A stretch of DNA of 64,000 bases from Cohnella panacarvi Gsoil 349 (GTDB lineage Bacteria; Bacillota; Bacilli; Paenibacillales; Paenibacillaceae): positions 3,748,869-3,812,868 of the forward strand of contig NZ_KI911563.1 in the NCBI RefSeq assembly GCF_000515335.1, read 5' to 3'. Shown piece after piece: positions 26,272 to 36,735 of this stretch; position 1 is the stretch's first letter; every line of letters starts with the position of its first letter. The notes under the pieces were generated by a model. That model made no database searches, was not told the DNA's origin, and worked only from the letters and a program-made list of their open reading frames with translations. The position numbers and the translations under genes were made by a program.

Positions 26272-28023
26272 ATGCTCGTCAAGCTGAAGCGCGCGTTAAG
26301 TCTGAAAGACGTGAGGCTGCGCAACAAAATGCTGCTCGTCTACATCGTGTCCGTATTCGTACCTGTCGTGCTTACTAACGTTATTTTCTACGACATTACG
26401 ACCACCAACGTCAAGAAGCAGAAGATGCGGGACGTATCGCTTACGCTCGAGCAGCTGCGCAACGAACTGTCGGCGCAATTCAATTTCCTGGCGGGAGTCG
26501 CCTATGAGCTTTACGCCGATTCGGTGCTTAATTCGTACTTGGACGAGTACTATGAGAAGTCCGCGGATTACGTCGAGAACTACAACACGTATATAGCCAA
26601 TCGGCTGGAGAAGTACAGCCCGTTGTATCAAGCGGTTCAATCGATCACGATCTTTACGAATAACCAGTCGATCATATTCGGCGGAAGAATATTCCCGATT
26701 ACGGAAGAGATACAAACCACGAATTGGTTCCATACGTTGTCGGGAATGTCGTCCTCTGAAATTCTGGTGGACAAGTCCGCGCCGATCGATTCCGGCAACG
26801 CGGAGCAACTCAGCTTCATTCAGAAGATGGACAGCGTCGCCACGGGCGAGCCCAACAAAATTCTGAGAATCGAGGTCCACCCCAAGCTGCTCGGGCAAAT
26901 CTTCAGCGACGTTACGTTGGAAGGCAAGCTCTATTTGCTTGAAGGCGACCGAATTATCTATTCGAATAATCCGGACGTCGATCTTGCCAAATCGAACTCC
27001 TATAAAGCCGTTTCCATGCGCGGCGATTCGGTCGTGCTGGAGGAGAACTTGAATCAGAACTATCTGAAGAATTGGCGAATCGTAGGCGAATTCGAGGATA
27101 GGATCGTCCTGTCGGAGGTAAGCAAATCCAAAGAATTCGTGCTTTATATGGCGGCTCCGAATCTCGTCGTGCCGACGTTAATTATCATTTGGTTCACTCG
27201 CTCCCTTAACTCCCGGTTGATCCGGATATTGAAGCAAATGAAGCGGGTCAAGAATCAGTCGTTCGAGACGATCGAGGACCAAGAATCCAAAGACGAGATC
27301 GGCCAGCTGACGGGCGAATTCAACCGTATGACGCTGCAGGTCAAGAGTTTGATCGACGATGTGTACGTAGCCGACATCCAGAAGAAAGAACTGGAGCTCG
27401 AACGGCGCAAGGCGCAATTTAACGCGCTCCAAAGCCAGATCAACCCGCATTTTCTGTTCAATGCGCTGGAGACGATCCGGATGCGCAGCTTGATCAAGAA
27501 CGAGACGGAGACGGCCAAAATCATTCATAATATGGCGAAAATTTTCCGGACGTCGCTCACCTGGGGCAAGGACAAAGTAACCGTCAGCGAAGAGATGGAA
27601 TTCATCGTCTGTTTCCTAGAAATCCAGAAATACCGGTTCGAAGACAGAATGAAATACAACCTGAACATCGATCCCGCGGCGCGGCGCTGCACCGTTCCCA
27701 AGATGATGTTCCTGCCGTTCGTCGAGAACGCCAGCATTCATGGGATCGAGCCGCTGAAGACCGGCGGTCAGATCGACGTTAAGATCGCTCGCGAAGAGGA
27801 CGAGCTTCTGTTCGAAATACGCGACAACGGCATCGGTATGGACGCGGAGAAGGTCAAGCGCTTCTACGGATATTTAGAGAGCGAGGCGGAAATCGGGGAA
27901 AGAATCGGCGTACAAAACGTCATATATCGACTTAAATTGATGTATGGCGACAGGTTCCGACTCGTGATCGAAAGCGCACCGGGACGAGGGACTTATATTA
28001 GTTTGCGGATTCCTATCGATTAA
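26272..28023 (+). CDS. YesM-type sensor histidine kinase (aldouronate locus)
   Basis: 583 residues. A membrane helix at ~22-44 and another at ~295-312 flank an extracellular sensor region. A HAMP-like segment follows, then the His_kinase signature QINPHFLFNALETIRMRS, and an HATPase_c domain (PFVENASIHGIEPL, IRDNGIGMD, GIGVQNVIYRLKLMYG). The gene is 17 bp after the regulator gene. The sensor region probably detects the sugar, directly or through the binding protein. Confidence 0.92.
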   Translation: MLVKLKRALSLKDVRLRNKMLLVYIVSVFVPVVLTNVIFYDITTTNVKKQKMRDVSLTLEQLRNELSAQFNFLAGVAYELYADSVLNSYLDEYYEKSADYVENYNTYIANRLEKYSPLYQAVQSITIFTNNQSIIFGGRIFPITEEIQTTNWFHTLSGMSSSEILVDKSAPIDSGNAEQLSFIQKMDSVATGEPNKILRIEVHPKLLGQIFSDVTLEGKLYLLEGDRIIYSNNPDVDLAKSNSYKAVSMRGDSVVLEENLNQNYLKNWRIVGEFEDRIVLSEVSKSKEFVLYMAAPNLVVPTLIIIWFTRSLNSRLIRILKQMKRVKNQSFETIEDQESKDEIGQLTGEFNRMTLQVKSLIDDVYVADIQKKELELERRKAQFNALQSQINPHFLFNALETIRMRSLIKNETETAKIIHNMAKIFRTSLTWGKDKVTVSEEMEFIVCFLEIQKYRFEDRMKYNLNIDPAARRCTVPKMMFLPFVENASIHGIEPLKTGGQIDVKIAREEDELLFEIRDNGIGMDAEKVKRFYGYLESEAEIGERIGVQNVIYRLKLMYGDRFRLVIESAPGRGTYISLRIPID

Positions 28024-28073
28024 CCGCGACAAACCTACTATGGTTTTCAAAGTACAGACTATAGTTTATTGGG

Positions 28074-28115
28074 TGAACAAAGACGCATCATGCCTCTATA
28101 ATGAAAGTGCTTACA
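28074..28115 (+). promoter_or_regulatory. Promoter and cre-like site of the lplA-type operon
   Basis: TGAACA (28074-28079), 17-bp spacer, TATAAT (28097-28102). TGAAAGTGCTTACA (28102-28115) matches the cre consensus except for one base (T for C) and covers the transcription start. Confidence 0.75.
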
Positions 28116-28149
28116 AAAAAAGCTTTATCTATGAAAGGGGATCTCATGA

Positions 28150-29865
28150 ATGGCTAAGAAACTGCTTTATGGCACGATGGCAGCTGCACTGGTTCTCTCG
28201 GCTACCGCCTGCGGCGGGAACAACAACGACGAGAAGAATACGGCATCGTCCAGCGCGCCGGCAAGCTCCGCGGATGCGTCTGGAAGCGCTCCCGCATCGG
28301 AAGCTCCGAAAGATAAAGTAACTTATTCCTACTTCCTCGGCGTAGCGAATGCACCGGACGTTAACACGAACGAAACGACGATCGGCAGGCTTCTCGAAGA
28401 GCAAACCGGCGTCAACTTTAAAATCGAACACGTGGTAGGCGACCTGAAAGCGAAAGTCGGTACGATGATCGCATCCAACGACTATCCTGACGTTATCAAC
28501 CCGGATGCCGCGATCGACATGCTCGTCGATGCAGGCGCATTCATCGATCTGACGGATTTGATCGAGAAAAACCCGAACATCAAACGCGTATACGGTCCGT
28601 TCCTTCCTCAAATGAAGGCGGCAGACGGTAAAATCTACTACTTGCCGATCACGGCTCAAGTAGGCGAATACGCTCCGGATCCTGAAATCAACCAAGGCGC
28701 TTTCTGGATTCAACGCCGCGTGTTGAAAGAAGCCGGCTATCCGAAGATCAAAACGTTCGACGAGTACATGAACCTGATCGAAGAATTCGTCAGCAAGCAC
28801 AAAGACGAAGATCTGACGGGCTTCATCTCCCTGACGCATGACTGGCGCTTCTTCGCAATCGCTAACGTGCCGATGCACCTTGACGGATATCCGAACGACG
28901 GCAACGTCGAAATCGACATGAATACGTTGGAAGCGAAGACGTACTTCACGACCGATTCCACGAAACGTTTCCTACAGAAACTGAACGACTTCAATGCTAA
29001 AGGCTTGTTCGACAAGGCTTCCTTCGTAGACAACTACGACCAATACCTTGCGAAGCTGTCCTCCAAGAAAGTCGTCGGCTTCTTCGATTACGGTTGGCAA
29101 TCGGGCAACGCCCGCAACCTGTTGAGAGATGCTGCAAGGGCAGATCAGTCTCAAGACGATTTCGTATACTTCCCAATGCCGCTGACATGGGATGGCAGCA
29201 AAGACCAATTGCAAGATCCTCCTGGATTCGTTAAAAACCGCGGTATCGGTATCTCCGTAAGCGCGAAAGATCCAGAAAGAATCATGGCATTCTGGGATAA
29301 CCTGCTTAATGAAGAGAACCAAGTCATGAAGAGCTGGGGCATCAAAGGCGAGACGTATGATGTGGACGCGAATGGCCGCTTCTTCCGCACCGCTGAGATG
29401 ATTAAGATGATCGACGAGCCGTTCAACTTGAAATTCGGCTTCAGATACTTCAACTTCGACTGGCCGCAATACGGCGCGAACTCGACGTTGGCAGACGGCA
29501 ACGCGTTCGCTCCTGGCTTCCAACCGGAAGTGTTCCAATTAGGCTTGACGGAAGGCGACAAAACGATTCTTAATGCGTATGGCGTTAAGACTTACTCCGA
29601 GCTCTTCGCTAAACCGGATGACCGTCCATGGTTCCCAGCTTGGGGTATTCCTAAAGCTCAAGGATCGCCAGAACAAATCTGGGAAACGAAGCATGACGAA
29701 GTTATCAAGAAATACTATCCTAAGATCGTCCTTGCGAAACCGGCGGACTTCGAGAAAGTATGGGCGGAGTACACTGCAGAGTTCGGCAAGCTTGACACTG
29801 CTGGATACGAGAAATGGTATACGGAGCAAATCAAACTTGCAGTCGAAGCTGCTAAAGTTAAGTAA
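28150..29865 (+). CDS. Lipoprotein sugar-binding protein, LplA type (probable aldouronate binding)
   Basis: 571 residues. Lipoprotein signal MAKKLLYGTMAAALVLSATAC, with lipobox LSATAC, then a Ser/Ala/Glu linker and an extracellular solute-binding domain of the large family-1-like type found with YesM/YesN systems (YYLPITAQVGEYAPDPEI, WIQRRVLKEAGYPKIKTFDEYMNLIEEF). It delivers an oligosaccharide to the permeases encoded next. The GH67 gene in the same locus suggests methylglucuronoxylose-type aldouronates. The codon choice is noticeably biased toward frequent codons, consistent with high expression. Confidence 0.9.
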   Translation: MAKKLLYGTMAAALVLSATACGGNNNDEKNTASSSAPASSADASGSAPASEAPKDKVTYSYFLGVANAPDVNTNETTIGRLLEEQTGVNFKIEHVVGDLKAKVGTMIASNDYPDVINPDAAIDMLVDAGAFIDLTDLIEKNPNIKRVYGPFLPQMKAADGKIYYLPITAQVGEYAPDPEINQGAFWIQRRVLKEAGYPKIKTFDEYMNLIEEFVSKHKDEDLTGFISLTHDWRFFAIANVPMHLDGYPNDGNVEIDMNTLEAKTYFTTDSTKRFLQKLNDFNAKGLFDKASFVDNYDQYLAKLSSKKVVGFFDYGWQSGNARNLLRDAARADQSQDDFVYFPMPLTWDGSKDQLQDPPGFVKNRGIGISVSAKDPERIMAFWDNLLNEENQVMKSWGIKGETYDVDANGRFFRTAEMIKMIDEPFNLKFGFRYFNFDWPQYGANSTLADGNAFAPGFQPEVFQLGLTEGDKTILNAYGVKTYSELFAKPDDRPWFPAWGIPKAQGSPEQIWETKHDEVIKKYYPKIVLAKPADFEKVWAEYTAEFGKLDTAGYEKWYTEQIKLAVEAAKVK

Positions 29866-29877
29866 TAGCTAAATAGT

Positions 29878-29939
29878 AATAAGCGAAAGGCCGGCTTATA
29901 CGTGCTATCGTCGCGAATAAGTTCGACCTTTCGCTTATT
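29878..29939 (+). promoter_or_regulatory. Stem-loop between binding-protein and permease genes
   Basis: AATAAGCGAAAGG (29878-29890) pairs perfectly with 29927-29939, with inner pairing GGCTTAT/AATAAGTT. No strong T-tract. Such hairpins commonly protect the binding-protein mRNA and lower permease expression. Confidence 0.75.
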
Positions 29940-29973
29940 CAATTAGTAAGACCGGTCCGGAAGGAGAATATAT

Positions 29974-30945
29974 ATGGAGAGCAATATCACAACTGCAACG
30001 TCATCCGTGACGTCGAACAAGCCAACGGGACTGAAGCTTTTTTTTAGGAAACTAGTACAGCAACGGATGCTCGTCTTGATGTCCGTTCCTTTCGTCATCT
30101 GGCTTTTCCTCTTTAAATACATGCCGCTGTGGGGTTGGACAACGGCGTTCCAGAAGTACAAGCCGGCTAGGAGTTTCTCCGAGCAAGAGTGGGTCGGCTG
30201 GGATCAATTCAACTTTCTGTTCAGCGACGAACGGTTTTTGCGCGTATTAAGGAATACGCTCGCGATGAGCGGAATCAACCTTATACTTGGATTTGTTACT
30301 GCAGTAATACTGGCATTGTTGCTTAACGAATTGCGTTCGGTCATTTTCAAGCGCGTCGTACAGACGGTAACTTATATGCCTCACTTTCTTTCTTGGGTCG
30401 TAGCGGCGGGCATTATTCAATCGACGCTTTCAACAGACGGCATCATCAACGTTTTATTGATTAAACTAGGCTTCATCGATAAGGGCAATGAAATCCTGTT
30501 CCTTGGGATTCCTAAAGATTTCTGGGGCATTCTCGGCGCGGGTACGGTATGGAAAGAAATTGGCTGGAATACGATCGTGTACTTAGCTGCGATCGCGACG
30601 ATCGATCCCTCGCAGTACGAAGCTGCGGAGATGGACGGAGCCGGACGTTTTAGAAGAATGTGGCATATTACGTTGCCGGGCATCCGATCGGTTATCATCG
30701 TCTTGCTTATTCTGAACATTGGCAATCTGATGCAATCGGGATTCGAGGCGCAATATCTGCTTGGTAACGGCATGAACATCGATTATTCCGAGAACATTGA
30801 TATATTCGTACTGAAATACGGTCTTGAACAAAGCAACTTCTCATTAGCCGTTGCGGGCGGTATGTTTAAGAGCGTTGTCAGCATCGTGCTACTGGTCATC
30901 GCGAACAACGTTGCTAAACGATTCGGCGGTAGCAGAGTATTCTAA
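29974..30945 (+). CDS. ABC sugar permease, LplB type
   Basis: 323 residues; AAGGAG precedes the ATG. About six membrane helices, the first at ~35-55 (LVLMSVPFVIWLFLF). The binding-protein-dependent permease signature is EAAEMDGAGRFRRMWHITLPGI (~212-233), the EAA loop that contacts the ATPase. It is one half of the importer. No ATPase gene is present, so a shared MsmK/MsmX-type ATPase encoded elsewhere is expected. Confidence 0.93.
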   Translation: MESNITTATSSVTSNKPTGLKLFFRKLVQQRMLVLMSVPFVIWLFLFKYMPLWGWTTAFQKYKPARSFSEQEWVGWDQFNFLFSDERFLRVLRNTLAMSGINLILGFVTAVILALLLNELRSVIFKRVVQTVTYMPHFLSWVVAAGIIQSTLSTDGIINVLLIKLGFIDKGNEILFLGIPKDFWGILGAGTVWKEIGWNTIVYLAAIATIDPSQYEAAEMDGAGRFRRMWHITLPGIRSVIIVLLILNIGNLMQSGFEAQYLLGNGMNIDYSENIDIFVLKYGLEQSNFSLAVAGGMFKSVVSIVLLVIANNVAKRFGGSRVF

Positions 30946-30961
30946 GAAGGAGGTTTACTAG

Positions 30962-31891
30962 ATGGCAAATTCAGCTTCAGGGACGGCGCCCAAGAAACTT
31001 CGCAGAGACTCGTCTATCGGCGACCGGATCTTCGACATAGCTAATATCGTATTCCTTTGTTTACTGATGGTCGCATCTTTGTACCCTTTCTTGAATCAGC
31101 TTGCGCTATCGTTGAACCAAGCGATGGATTCGATCAAGGGCGGCATCTATATATGGCCGAGACATTTCTCGCTAGAGAACTATAAATACGTTTTTAAAGA
31201 TAATCAGGTCTATCAGGCAACTATGATTTCCTTCCTCCGTTTGATTGTAGGTACGGTCTTCTCCGTATTCTCTACCGCGATAGTGGCGTATACGATCAGC
31301 CGGCCGGATTTCGTGTTACGGAAGTTCGTTACGATCGCATTCGTCTTGACCGCTTATATTAACCCGGGGATTATCCCTGACTTCCTGAACATTCGCGATT
31401 TGCATCTGGTTAATAGCTTCTGGGTATATATTTGGCCGGGATTGATCGGCGTATTCACCCTGATTCTCGTTCGTTCGTTCATCGACGAGCTTCCGGAAAG
31501 CATTATGGAATCCGCGAGAATCGACGGCGCGGGAGAGTTCAAGACGTTAATGAGCATCGTATTGCCGCTCTGTCTTCCCGTTCTTGCAACCATTGCGCTA
31601 TTCACCGCGGTGTTCCAATGGAACTCTTGGATCGATGTATTCCTGTACAACTCTTCGAATGAAAAGTTAAGCACGCTGCAATACGAGCTGCAGAAGATTC
31701 TTCAGAACTCCAGCGCCGCATCGTCCGCGACGAGCGCGTTCTCGAATTCGCAGGCAGCAGCCACGATGGTTACGCCGCTTTCGATTCGCGCCACGATGAC
31801 GATCGTAGCCTCGGTTCCGATGATCATGATGTATCCGTTCCTGCAGAAGTACTTCGTTAAAGGTATGACCGTAGGCGGCGTAAAAGGTTAA
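30962..31891 (+). CDS. ABC sugar permease, LplC/YtcP type
   Basis: 309 residues, with GGAGG before the ATG. Six membrane helices; the EAA motif is ESARIDGAGEFKTLMSIVLPLCLPVLA (~180-206), in the MalG/LplC style. The C-terminus ends in QKYFVKGMTVGGVKG, typical of this subunit. It pairs with the upstream permease; the 16-bp gap implies co-transcription. A Ser/Ala-rich cytoplasmic or external loop at ~245-270 (SSAASSATSAFSNSQAAA) is usual for the LplC/YtcP group. Confidence 0.93.
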   Translation: MANSASGTAPKKLRRDSSIGDRIFDIANIVFLCLLMVASLYPFLNQLALSLNQAMDSIKGGIYIWPRHFSLENYKYVFKDNQVYQATMISFLRLIVGTVFSVFSTAIVAYTISRPDFVLRKFVTIAFVLTAYINPGIIPDFLNIRDLHLVNSFWVYIWPGLIGVFTLILVRSFIDELPESIMESARIDGAGEFKTLMSIVLPLCLPVLATIALFTAVFQWNSWIDVFLYNSSNEKLSTLQYELQKILQNSSAASSATSAFSNSQAAATMVTPLSIRATMTIVASVPMIMMYPFLQKYFVKGMTVGGVKG

Positions 31892-32041
31892 GAACAAGAA
31901 AGCTGTACGAGGCTTTCACACACGATTTCCTTATATGGAAGCCATGAACGCTACGACGACCACGTCGCAGCGTTCACTGCTATTAGAGCACATTAACGGC
32001 TTTACTGCATAGAACAAGGATGAACTAGCGGGGGTGCAATC

Positions 32042-34072
32042 TTGGCAAGCAAAGCATACAAAGCATGGCTGCAATACGAGAGAATCGAACAGGTAGGTAT
32101 TCGCAACGCATACATTAAACTGCTTGGCAACGTGGTGCTGCCGTCCGAAATATCGGAATATAGCCCGGCGCTTCGAGAACTGAAGGATGCCTGCAGGTCG
32201 ATGCTCGGCATCGAACCCCTTGCGTCCGAACGTCCAAGCAATCCTTCTTATACGAAGTTTGGATATGCAACGGGTTCGGAACGGGAGCAATTGCGGGACG
32301 AAGGCTATCGCATTCATTCGGTACCGACGGATGCCGGCACTTGCTTGTCGCTTGTCGCCGGCGGACCGTCCGGATTGATCTACGGAGTCTTCCATTTGTT
32401 GCGGCTTATCGGTTCGCAAGCGTCTTTGTCCGACATCGATATTCGCGAGAAGCCGGCAAGCGAGCTTCGCATGCTGAACCAGTGGGATAACGCAGACGGC
32501 AGCATCGAACGCGGTTATGCGGGCCAATCGATCTTTTACTATAACGATCAAATCGCCTCAAGGCTCGACAGGGTTAGAGACTATGCCCGTCTGGCAGCCT
32601 CCGTCGGCATTAACGGCATCGCGATTAATAACGTTAACGTGCATAAAGCCGAGACGGCGTTCATTACGGAGAGTCTCCTTCCGGAAGTGTCTCGAGTCGC
32701 CGACGTGTTCAGGTCGTACGGCATTCGCCTGTTCTTAAGCGTTAACTTCGCCGCCCCGATTCAAGTCGGCGGATTGGCAACGGCCGATCCCCTTGATCCG
32801 GGCGTATGCCAATGGTGGAAGCAGACTGCCAAGACGATCTATGATTTTATTCCGGATTTCGGCGGATTTCTGGTCAAAGCCGATTCCGAGCACAGGCCGG
32901 GGCCGTTCACCTATGGACGGGATCACGCGGACGGGGCGAATATGTTGGCAGACGCGCTCGCTCCGCATCGCGGCATCGTCATCTGGCGTTGCTTCGTATA
33001 CAACTGCATGCAGGACTGGCGCGATCGTTCGACGGATCGGGCACGGGCCGCTTACGATCATTTCACGCCATTGGACGGCAAGTTCAAGGACAACGTGATC
33101 CTGCAGATCAAGAACGGACCGATGGACTTCCAAGTACGCGAACCGGTATCTCCGCTGTTCGGAGCGATGACACGGACGAACCAGGTCATGGAGTTCCAGG
33201 TTACCCAGGAATATACTGGGCAGCAGAGACATCTGTGTTATCTCGTTCCGCAGTGGAAAGAAGTGCTTGAATTCGATACGCACGCGAAGGGATCGGGCTC
33301 GCTGGTCAAGCGCGTTGCGGACGGTAGCTTGTTCGGGACGAAACATTCGGGGTATGCGGCAGTATCCAACATCGGGGATGACGACAACTGGACCGGACAC
33401 ACGCTGGCGCAAGCGAACTTGTACGGTTACGGCCGGTTGATCTGGAATCCGGACCTTTCGGCAGAACGGATCGCGGACGAATGGATTCGTCAGACGTTCG
33501 GCAACGAAGAGCGCGTCGTATCCGTGATCAGCCGTATGTTAATGGGCTCGTGGAGAACCTACGAGAACTATACGGCGCCGCTCGGCGTAGGCTGGATGGT
33601 AGCGCCGAACCACCATTACGGTCCGGATGTAGACGGCTACGAATACTCGCGTTGGGGTACGTACCACTTCGCGGACCGGGACGGAATCGGCGTCGATCGG
33701 ACGACCGGGACGGGTACCGGCTATAGCGCGCAATACCATGCTCCTAACTCGGCCGTGTATAACGACGTCACGACGTGTCCTGACGAGCTTTTGCTCTTTT
33801 TCCACCATGTTCCTTACACGCACCGGCTGCATTCCGGCTTGACGGTCATTCAGCACATATACGATACTCACTTCGAGGGCGCGGAACAGGCGAACGGTCT
33901 GCTTAAGCAGTGGAGCGAGCTGGAGGGCTTGATCGACTCCGCTCGATTCGGACCGGTACGGGAGCGGCTGCGCGAGCAAGCCGAGCATGCCAAGCATTGG
34001 CGCGACGTTATTAATACGTATTTCTACCGCAAGTCCGGCGTGCCGGACGAGAAGGGCAGAACCATTTACTAA
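32042..34072 (+). CDS. aguA: GH67 alpha-glucuronidase
   Basis: 676 residues from the TTG at 32042 (GGGGGTG upstream). Glycoside hydrolase family 67 motifs are unmistakable: [22 protein letters not shown] with E283 as general acid, KNGPMDFQ with D362, and VTQEY with E390 as the base pair. These correspond to E285, D364 and E392 of the Geobacillus enzyme with a constant offset of two. No signal peptide, so it acts in the cytosol and removes 4-O-methyl-glucuronic acid from imported aldouronates. It is the last gene of the locus; a terminator follows. Confidence 0.95.
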   Translation: MASKAYKAWLQYERIEQVGIRNAYIKLLGNVVLPSEISEYSPALRELKDACRSMLGIEPLASERPSNPSYTKFGYATGSEREQLRDEGYRIHSVPTDAGTCLSLVAGGPSGLIYGVFHLLRLIGSQASLSDIDIREKPASELRMLNQWDNADGSIERGYAGQSIFYYNDQIASRLDRVRDYARLAASVGINGIAINNVNVHKAETAFITESLLPEVSRVADVFRSYGIRLFLSVNFAAPIQVGGLATADPLDPGVCQWWKQTAKTIYDFIPDFGGFLVKADSEHRPGPFTYGRDHADGANMLADALAPHRGIVIWRCFVYNCMQDWRDRSTDRARAAYDHFTPLDGKFKDNVILQIKNGPMDFQVREPVSPLFGAMTRTNQVMEFQVTQEYTGQQRHLCYLVPQWKEVLEFDTHAKGSGSLVKRVADGSLFGTKHSGYAAVSNIGDDDNWTGHTLAQANLYGYGRLIWNPDLSAERIADEWIRQTFGNEERVVSVISRMLMGSWRTYENYTAPLGVGWMVAPNHHYGPDVDGYEYSRWGTYHFADRDGIGVDRTTGTGTGYSAQYHAPNSAVYNDVTTCPDELLLFFHHVPYTHRLHSGLTVIQHIYDTHFEGAEQANGLLKQWSELEGLIDSARFGPVRERLREQAEHAKHWRDVINTYFYRKSGVPDEKGRTIY

Positions 34073-34086
34073 CACATGAGTCAACT

Positions 34087-34117
34087 AAGGGGTGAAGCTT
34101 CGACTTCATCCCTTTTT
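34087..34117 (+). terminator. Terminator after aguA
   Basis: AAGGGGTGAAG (34087-34097) pairs with CTTCATCCCTT (34104-34114), one G-U, followed by TTTTT. It separates the aldouronate locus from the second two-component system. Confidence 0.85.
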
Positions 34118-34168
34118 GTGCACCGCGCGAACGATAGGCATGCCCCGCAGAGAAAGGTTGATTACGCG

Positions 34169-35938
34169 ATGTGGCCCAAACTAGCCAAGCTCAATTCGCT
34201 TCGGAACCAGATGCTGTTCGGATTCCTCTTCGTGATGATCGCCATTCTCACGTTCGTGGGCGCCATTACGTTCGATTCCGTCTCGACGATGTTGAAGAAC
34301 AACGCGGCGAAGCATATTCAACAGACCGCCGTGCAGGCGAACGGAAGATTGGAAGGCATTCTCGAGCAGGTCGACTCGCACACCACTCTCGTGGCCACGA
34401 ACGCATACGTGCAGCAGTTGCTGCTTAAAGTGAGGAACGGCGGAGAAGCGTTGTTAACGGAACGGCAAGCGCTGCCCGCGATCATGAACACGATTCCGCT
34501 CTTCGCCAGCGGAGTGAGATCGGTCGAGCTATATACGCATGACCTCAAACGGTTATTTCCGCTGAACAACGTGAGATTGGACGAGAAAGTGAGCGAGAAG
34601 TGGATAAGGAAGACGACCGAAGGGAAAGGCGGACTCGTATGGTTCGGTATCGATCCCGCGGATGCGAGCGCGCTGATCGCGATTCGGCAGGTCAGTCTGC
34701 TTCATCAGAACTTCGCGACGGGCGGCTATCTGCTCGTCCGCATCGATCGCAAGGCGTTCGCGCTAGACTCGCTGCAGGGAGAAGCGAACGGACAAGAGAC
34801 GATGCTGCTCGTCGGGACGGAAGGGCAGTTGCTCGCCTCCAATACGGAGAGCGTCAATGAAGAGGAAGCGCTGAGCCTGGCCGCGACGGATCGCGAGACC
34901 GTGCACCTGCATGACCGGACATACGTGATGGTGAAGCAGCAATCGGCGGTCACCGGATGGACGCTGCTCATCTTGACACCGGTTCACGCGATTACGGAAG
35001 GCATCTCGGTGCTTCGAACGACGATCGTCGTATCGGCGGCCATCGGAACGGTGCTATTCATCTTGTTGTCGCTGCTGCTCTCGACGGTCATCTCGCGTCC
35101 GATCCTGCGGCTGATCAAGACGATGAGGGGCGCGAGGCTCGGAGGGTTAAAGCCCGCGGAGATCGTGTCTTCGACCATCGAGATTAACGAGCTGAACCAT
35201 ACGTATAACAAGATGGTCGAGGATATTAACGGGCTGATCCGTCTCGTGTACGAAAAAGAGCTGCTGCAGAGCCGGTCGGAGCTGAAGGCGCTGCAGGCGC
35301 AGATCAACCCCCATTTTTTGTATAACACGTTGGAAGCGTTATATTGGTCTCTTCAGGAGAAGGAAGAGGAAGAGCTGGCCGATTTCGTCGTAGCGATGTC
35401 CGATCTGTTCCGCTATACGATCACGGGACCGAACAAGGCGGAATGGGTGACGCTGCGGGACGAACTCGACCATATCGAGAAGTACCTGCTCATCATGAAG
35501 CTTCGGTTCGGCGGACGTCTGCGCTGGGTGATCGACTGTCCCGTCGAATTCGGGTCCGCGAAATTACCTAAGCTGCTCATTCAGCCTTTCGTAGAGAATG
35601 CCATTCTCCATGGCTTCGAGAGCAAGATCGGTCCGGGCACCGTATCGTTGACCGTTGAGCTTGCGGATGACGGCGAAAGCCTGCTCGTCACCGTCGAAGA
35701 CGATGGAGCCGGCATGGACGAAGAGACGCTGGGCTTACTCAGGGAAAGCTTGGTGAGCGATAACATCCAACTGCCGTCCACGAAGAAGACAGGTATGGGA
35801 ATTACGAACGTGGAACGACGGATGCGATTATTTTACGGCGATAATCTTACGGTAACCGACGCGGTTACCATTGACAGCGTCAAGGATCAGGGAACGATCG
35901 TCAGGATCCGGATTCCGCTGGCGGGGGGAACAGAATGA
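34169..35938 (+). CDS. YesM-type sensor histidine kinase (second sugar locus)
   Basis: 589 residues from the ATG at 34169 (AGAAAGG ~11 bp upstream; longer readings run through the preceding terminator). Membrane helix at ~15-37, an extracellular dCache-like sensor (~40-270), a second helix at ~280-305, HAMP, then QINPHFLYNTLEALYWSL (phosphoacceptor His) and an ATP-binding domain (PFVENAILHGFESKIG, VEDDGAGMDEE, GMGITNVERRMRLFYG). The stop overlaps the next start (ATGA), so kinase and regulator are coupled. Confidence 0.92.
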   Translation: MWPKLAKLNSLRNQMLFGFLFVMIAILTFVGAITFDSVSTMLKNNAAKHIQQTAVQANGRLEGILEQVDSHTTLVATNAYVQQLLLKVRNGGEALLTERQALPAIMNTIPLFASGVRSVELYTHDLKRLFPLNNVRLDEKVSEKWIRKTTEGKGGLVWFGIDPADASALIAIRQVSLLHQNFATGGYLLVRIDRKAFALDSLQGEANGQETMLLVGTEGQLLASNTESVNEEEALSLAATDRETVHLHDRTYVMVKQQSAVTGWTLLILTPVHAITEGISVLRTTIVVSAAIGTVLFILLSLLLSTVISRPILRLIKTMRGARLGGLKPAEIVSSTIEINELNHTYNKMVEDINGLIRLVYEKELLQSRSELKALQAQINPHFLYNTLEALYWSLQEKEEEELADFVVAMSDLFRYTITGPNKAEWVTLRDELDHIEKYLLIMKLRFGGRLRWVIDCPVEFGSAKLPKLLIQPFVENAILHGFESKIGPGTVSLTVELADDGESLLVTVEDDGAGMDEETLGLLRESLVSDNIQLPSTKKTGMGITNVERRMRLFYGDNLTVTDAVTIDSVKDQGTIVRIRIPLAGGTE

Positions 35939-36735
35939 GAACGAAAGCGATATTGATCGTGGACGATGAACCGCGGACTCGGCAAGGCTTGAAAAGCATG
36001 CTCGAAAAGTGGGGGACGGGCAACTGCAGGATCATGACCGCCGACAATGGACATGAGGCGCTGCGGATGCTCCGTGAATCTCCGATCGACCTGATGATTA
36101 CGGACATCCGCATGCCCGAGATCAGCGGTCTGCAACTCGCGGCGCAAATCCAAGAGAGCCAGCTGCCCCATCAGCCGGCGGTCATCTTGATCTCAGGCTA
36201 CGCGGAGTTCGAATATGCCCAGCAAGCCATTCAGCTCGGCGTCGTGAACTACTTGCTGAAGCCGGTCAGCCGGGAGAAGCTGATCGAAGCCGCCCGACAA
36301 GCGCTGGATGCGGGAGAAGAGCGCAACCGCGTCGGCATCATGCGCAAATTCGTCGATCCGCAGCTTCTCGAGACGGATGCGGATCGCGCGAACCTTAGCG
36401 AGACGATTCGCAAAGCGCTCGACTACATCGACGAGCATCTCGCGGGCACGATCAGCCTGCGCGAGGTGGCGGAGTACGTCCATCTGAACGCCAGCTACTT
36501 CAGCGTGCTGTTCAAAGAGCAGCTTCATATGACGTTCAGCGAGTTCATCGCGCGCAAGAAGCTCCAGAAAGCGAAGGAGATGCTCGTGACGACGAAGCTT
36601 CCGATCGCGGAAATCGCGGAGCGCGTCGGCTACCAGACGGCGAAATACTTCAATAAAGTATTCAAGGAATACGAGGGAAGAAGCCCGGGACAATACCGTT
36701 CCGAGTTAACGGAAGATCCTAACGATATCCAATAG
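35935..36735 (+). CDS. Short YesN-type AraC-family response regulator (second sugar locus)
   Basis: 266 residues. Receiver domain at ~1-125 with VDDE, phosphoacceptor Asp in LMITDIRMPEISG and Lys in LLKPVS. It is joined almost directly to an AraC-type DNA-binding domain (ISLREVAEYVHLNASYFSVLFKEQLHMTFSEFIARKKL and PIAEIAERVGYQTAKYFNKVFKEYEG). It lacks the long middle region of the first YesN-type protein, so it is half the size. The likely target is the adjacent importer operon. Confidence 0.93.
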   Translation: MRTKAILIVDDEPRTRQGLKSMLEKWGTGNCRIMTADNGHEALRMLRESPIDLMITDIRMPEISGLQLAAQIQESQLPHQPAVILISGYAEFEYAQQAIQLGVVNYLLKPVSREKLIEAARQALDAGEERNRVGIMRKFVDPQLLETDADRANLSETIRKALDYIDEHLAGTISLREVAEYVHLNASYFSVLFKEQLHMTFSEFIARKKLQKAKEMLVTTKLPIAEIAERVGYQTAKYFNKVFKEYEGRSPGQYRSELTEDPNDIQ

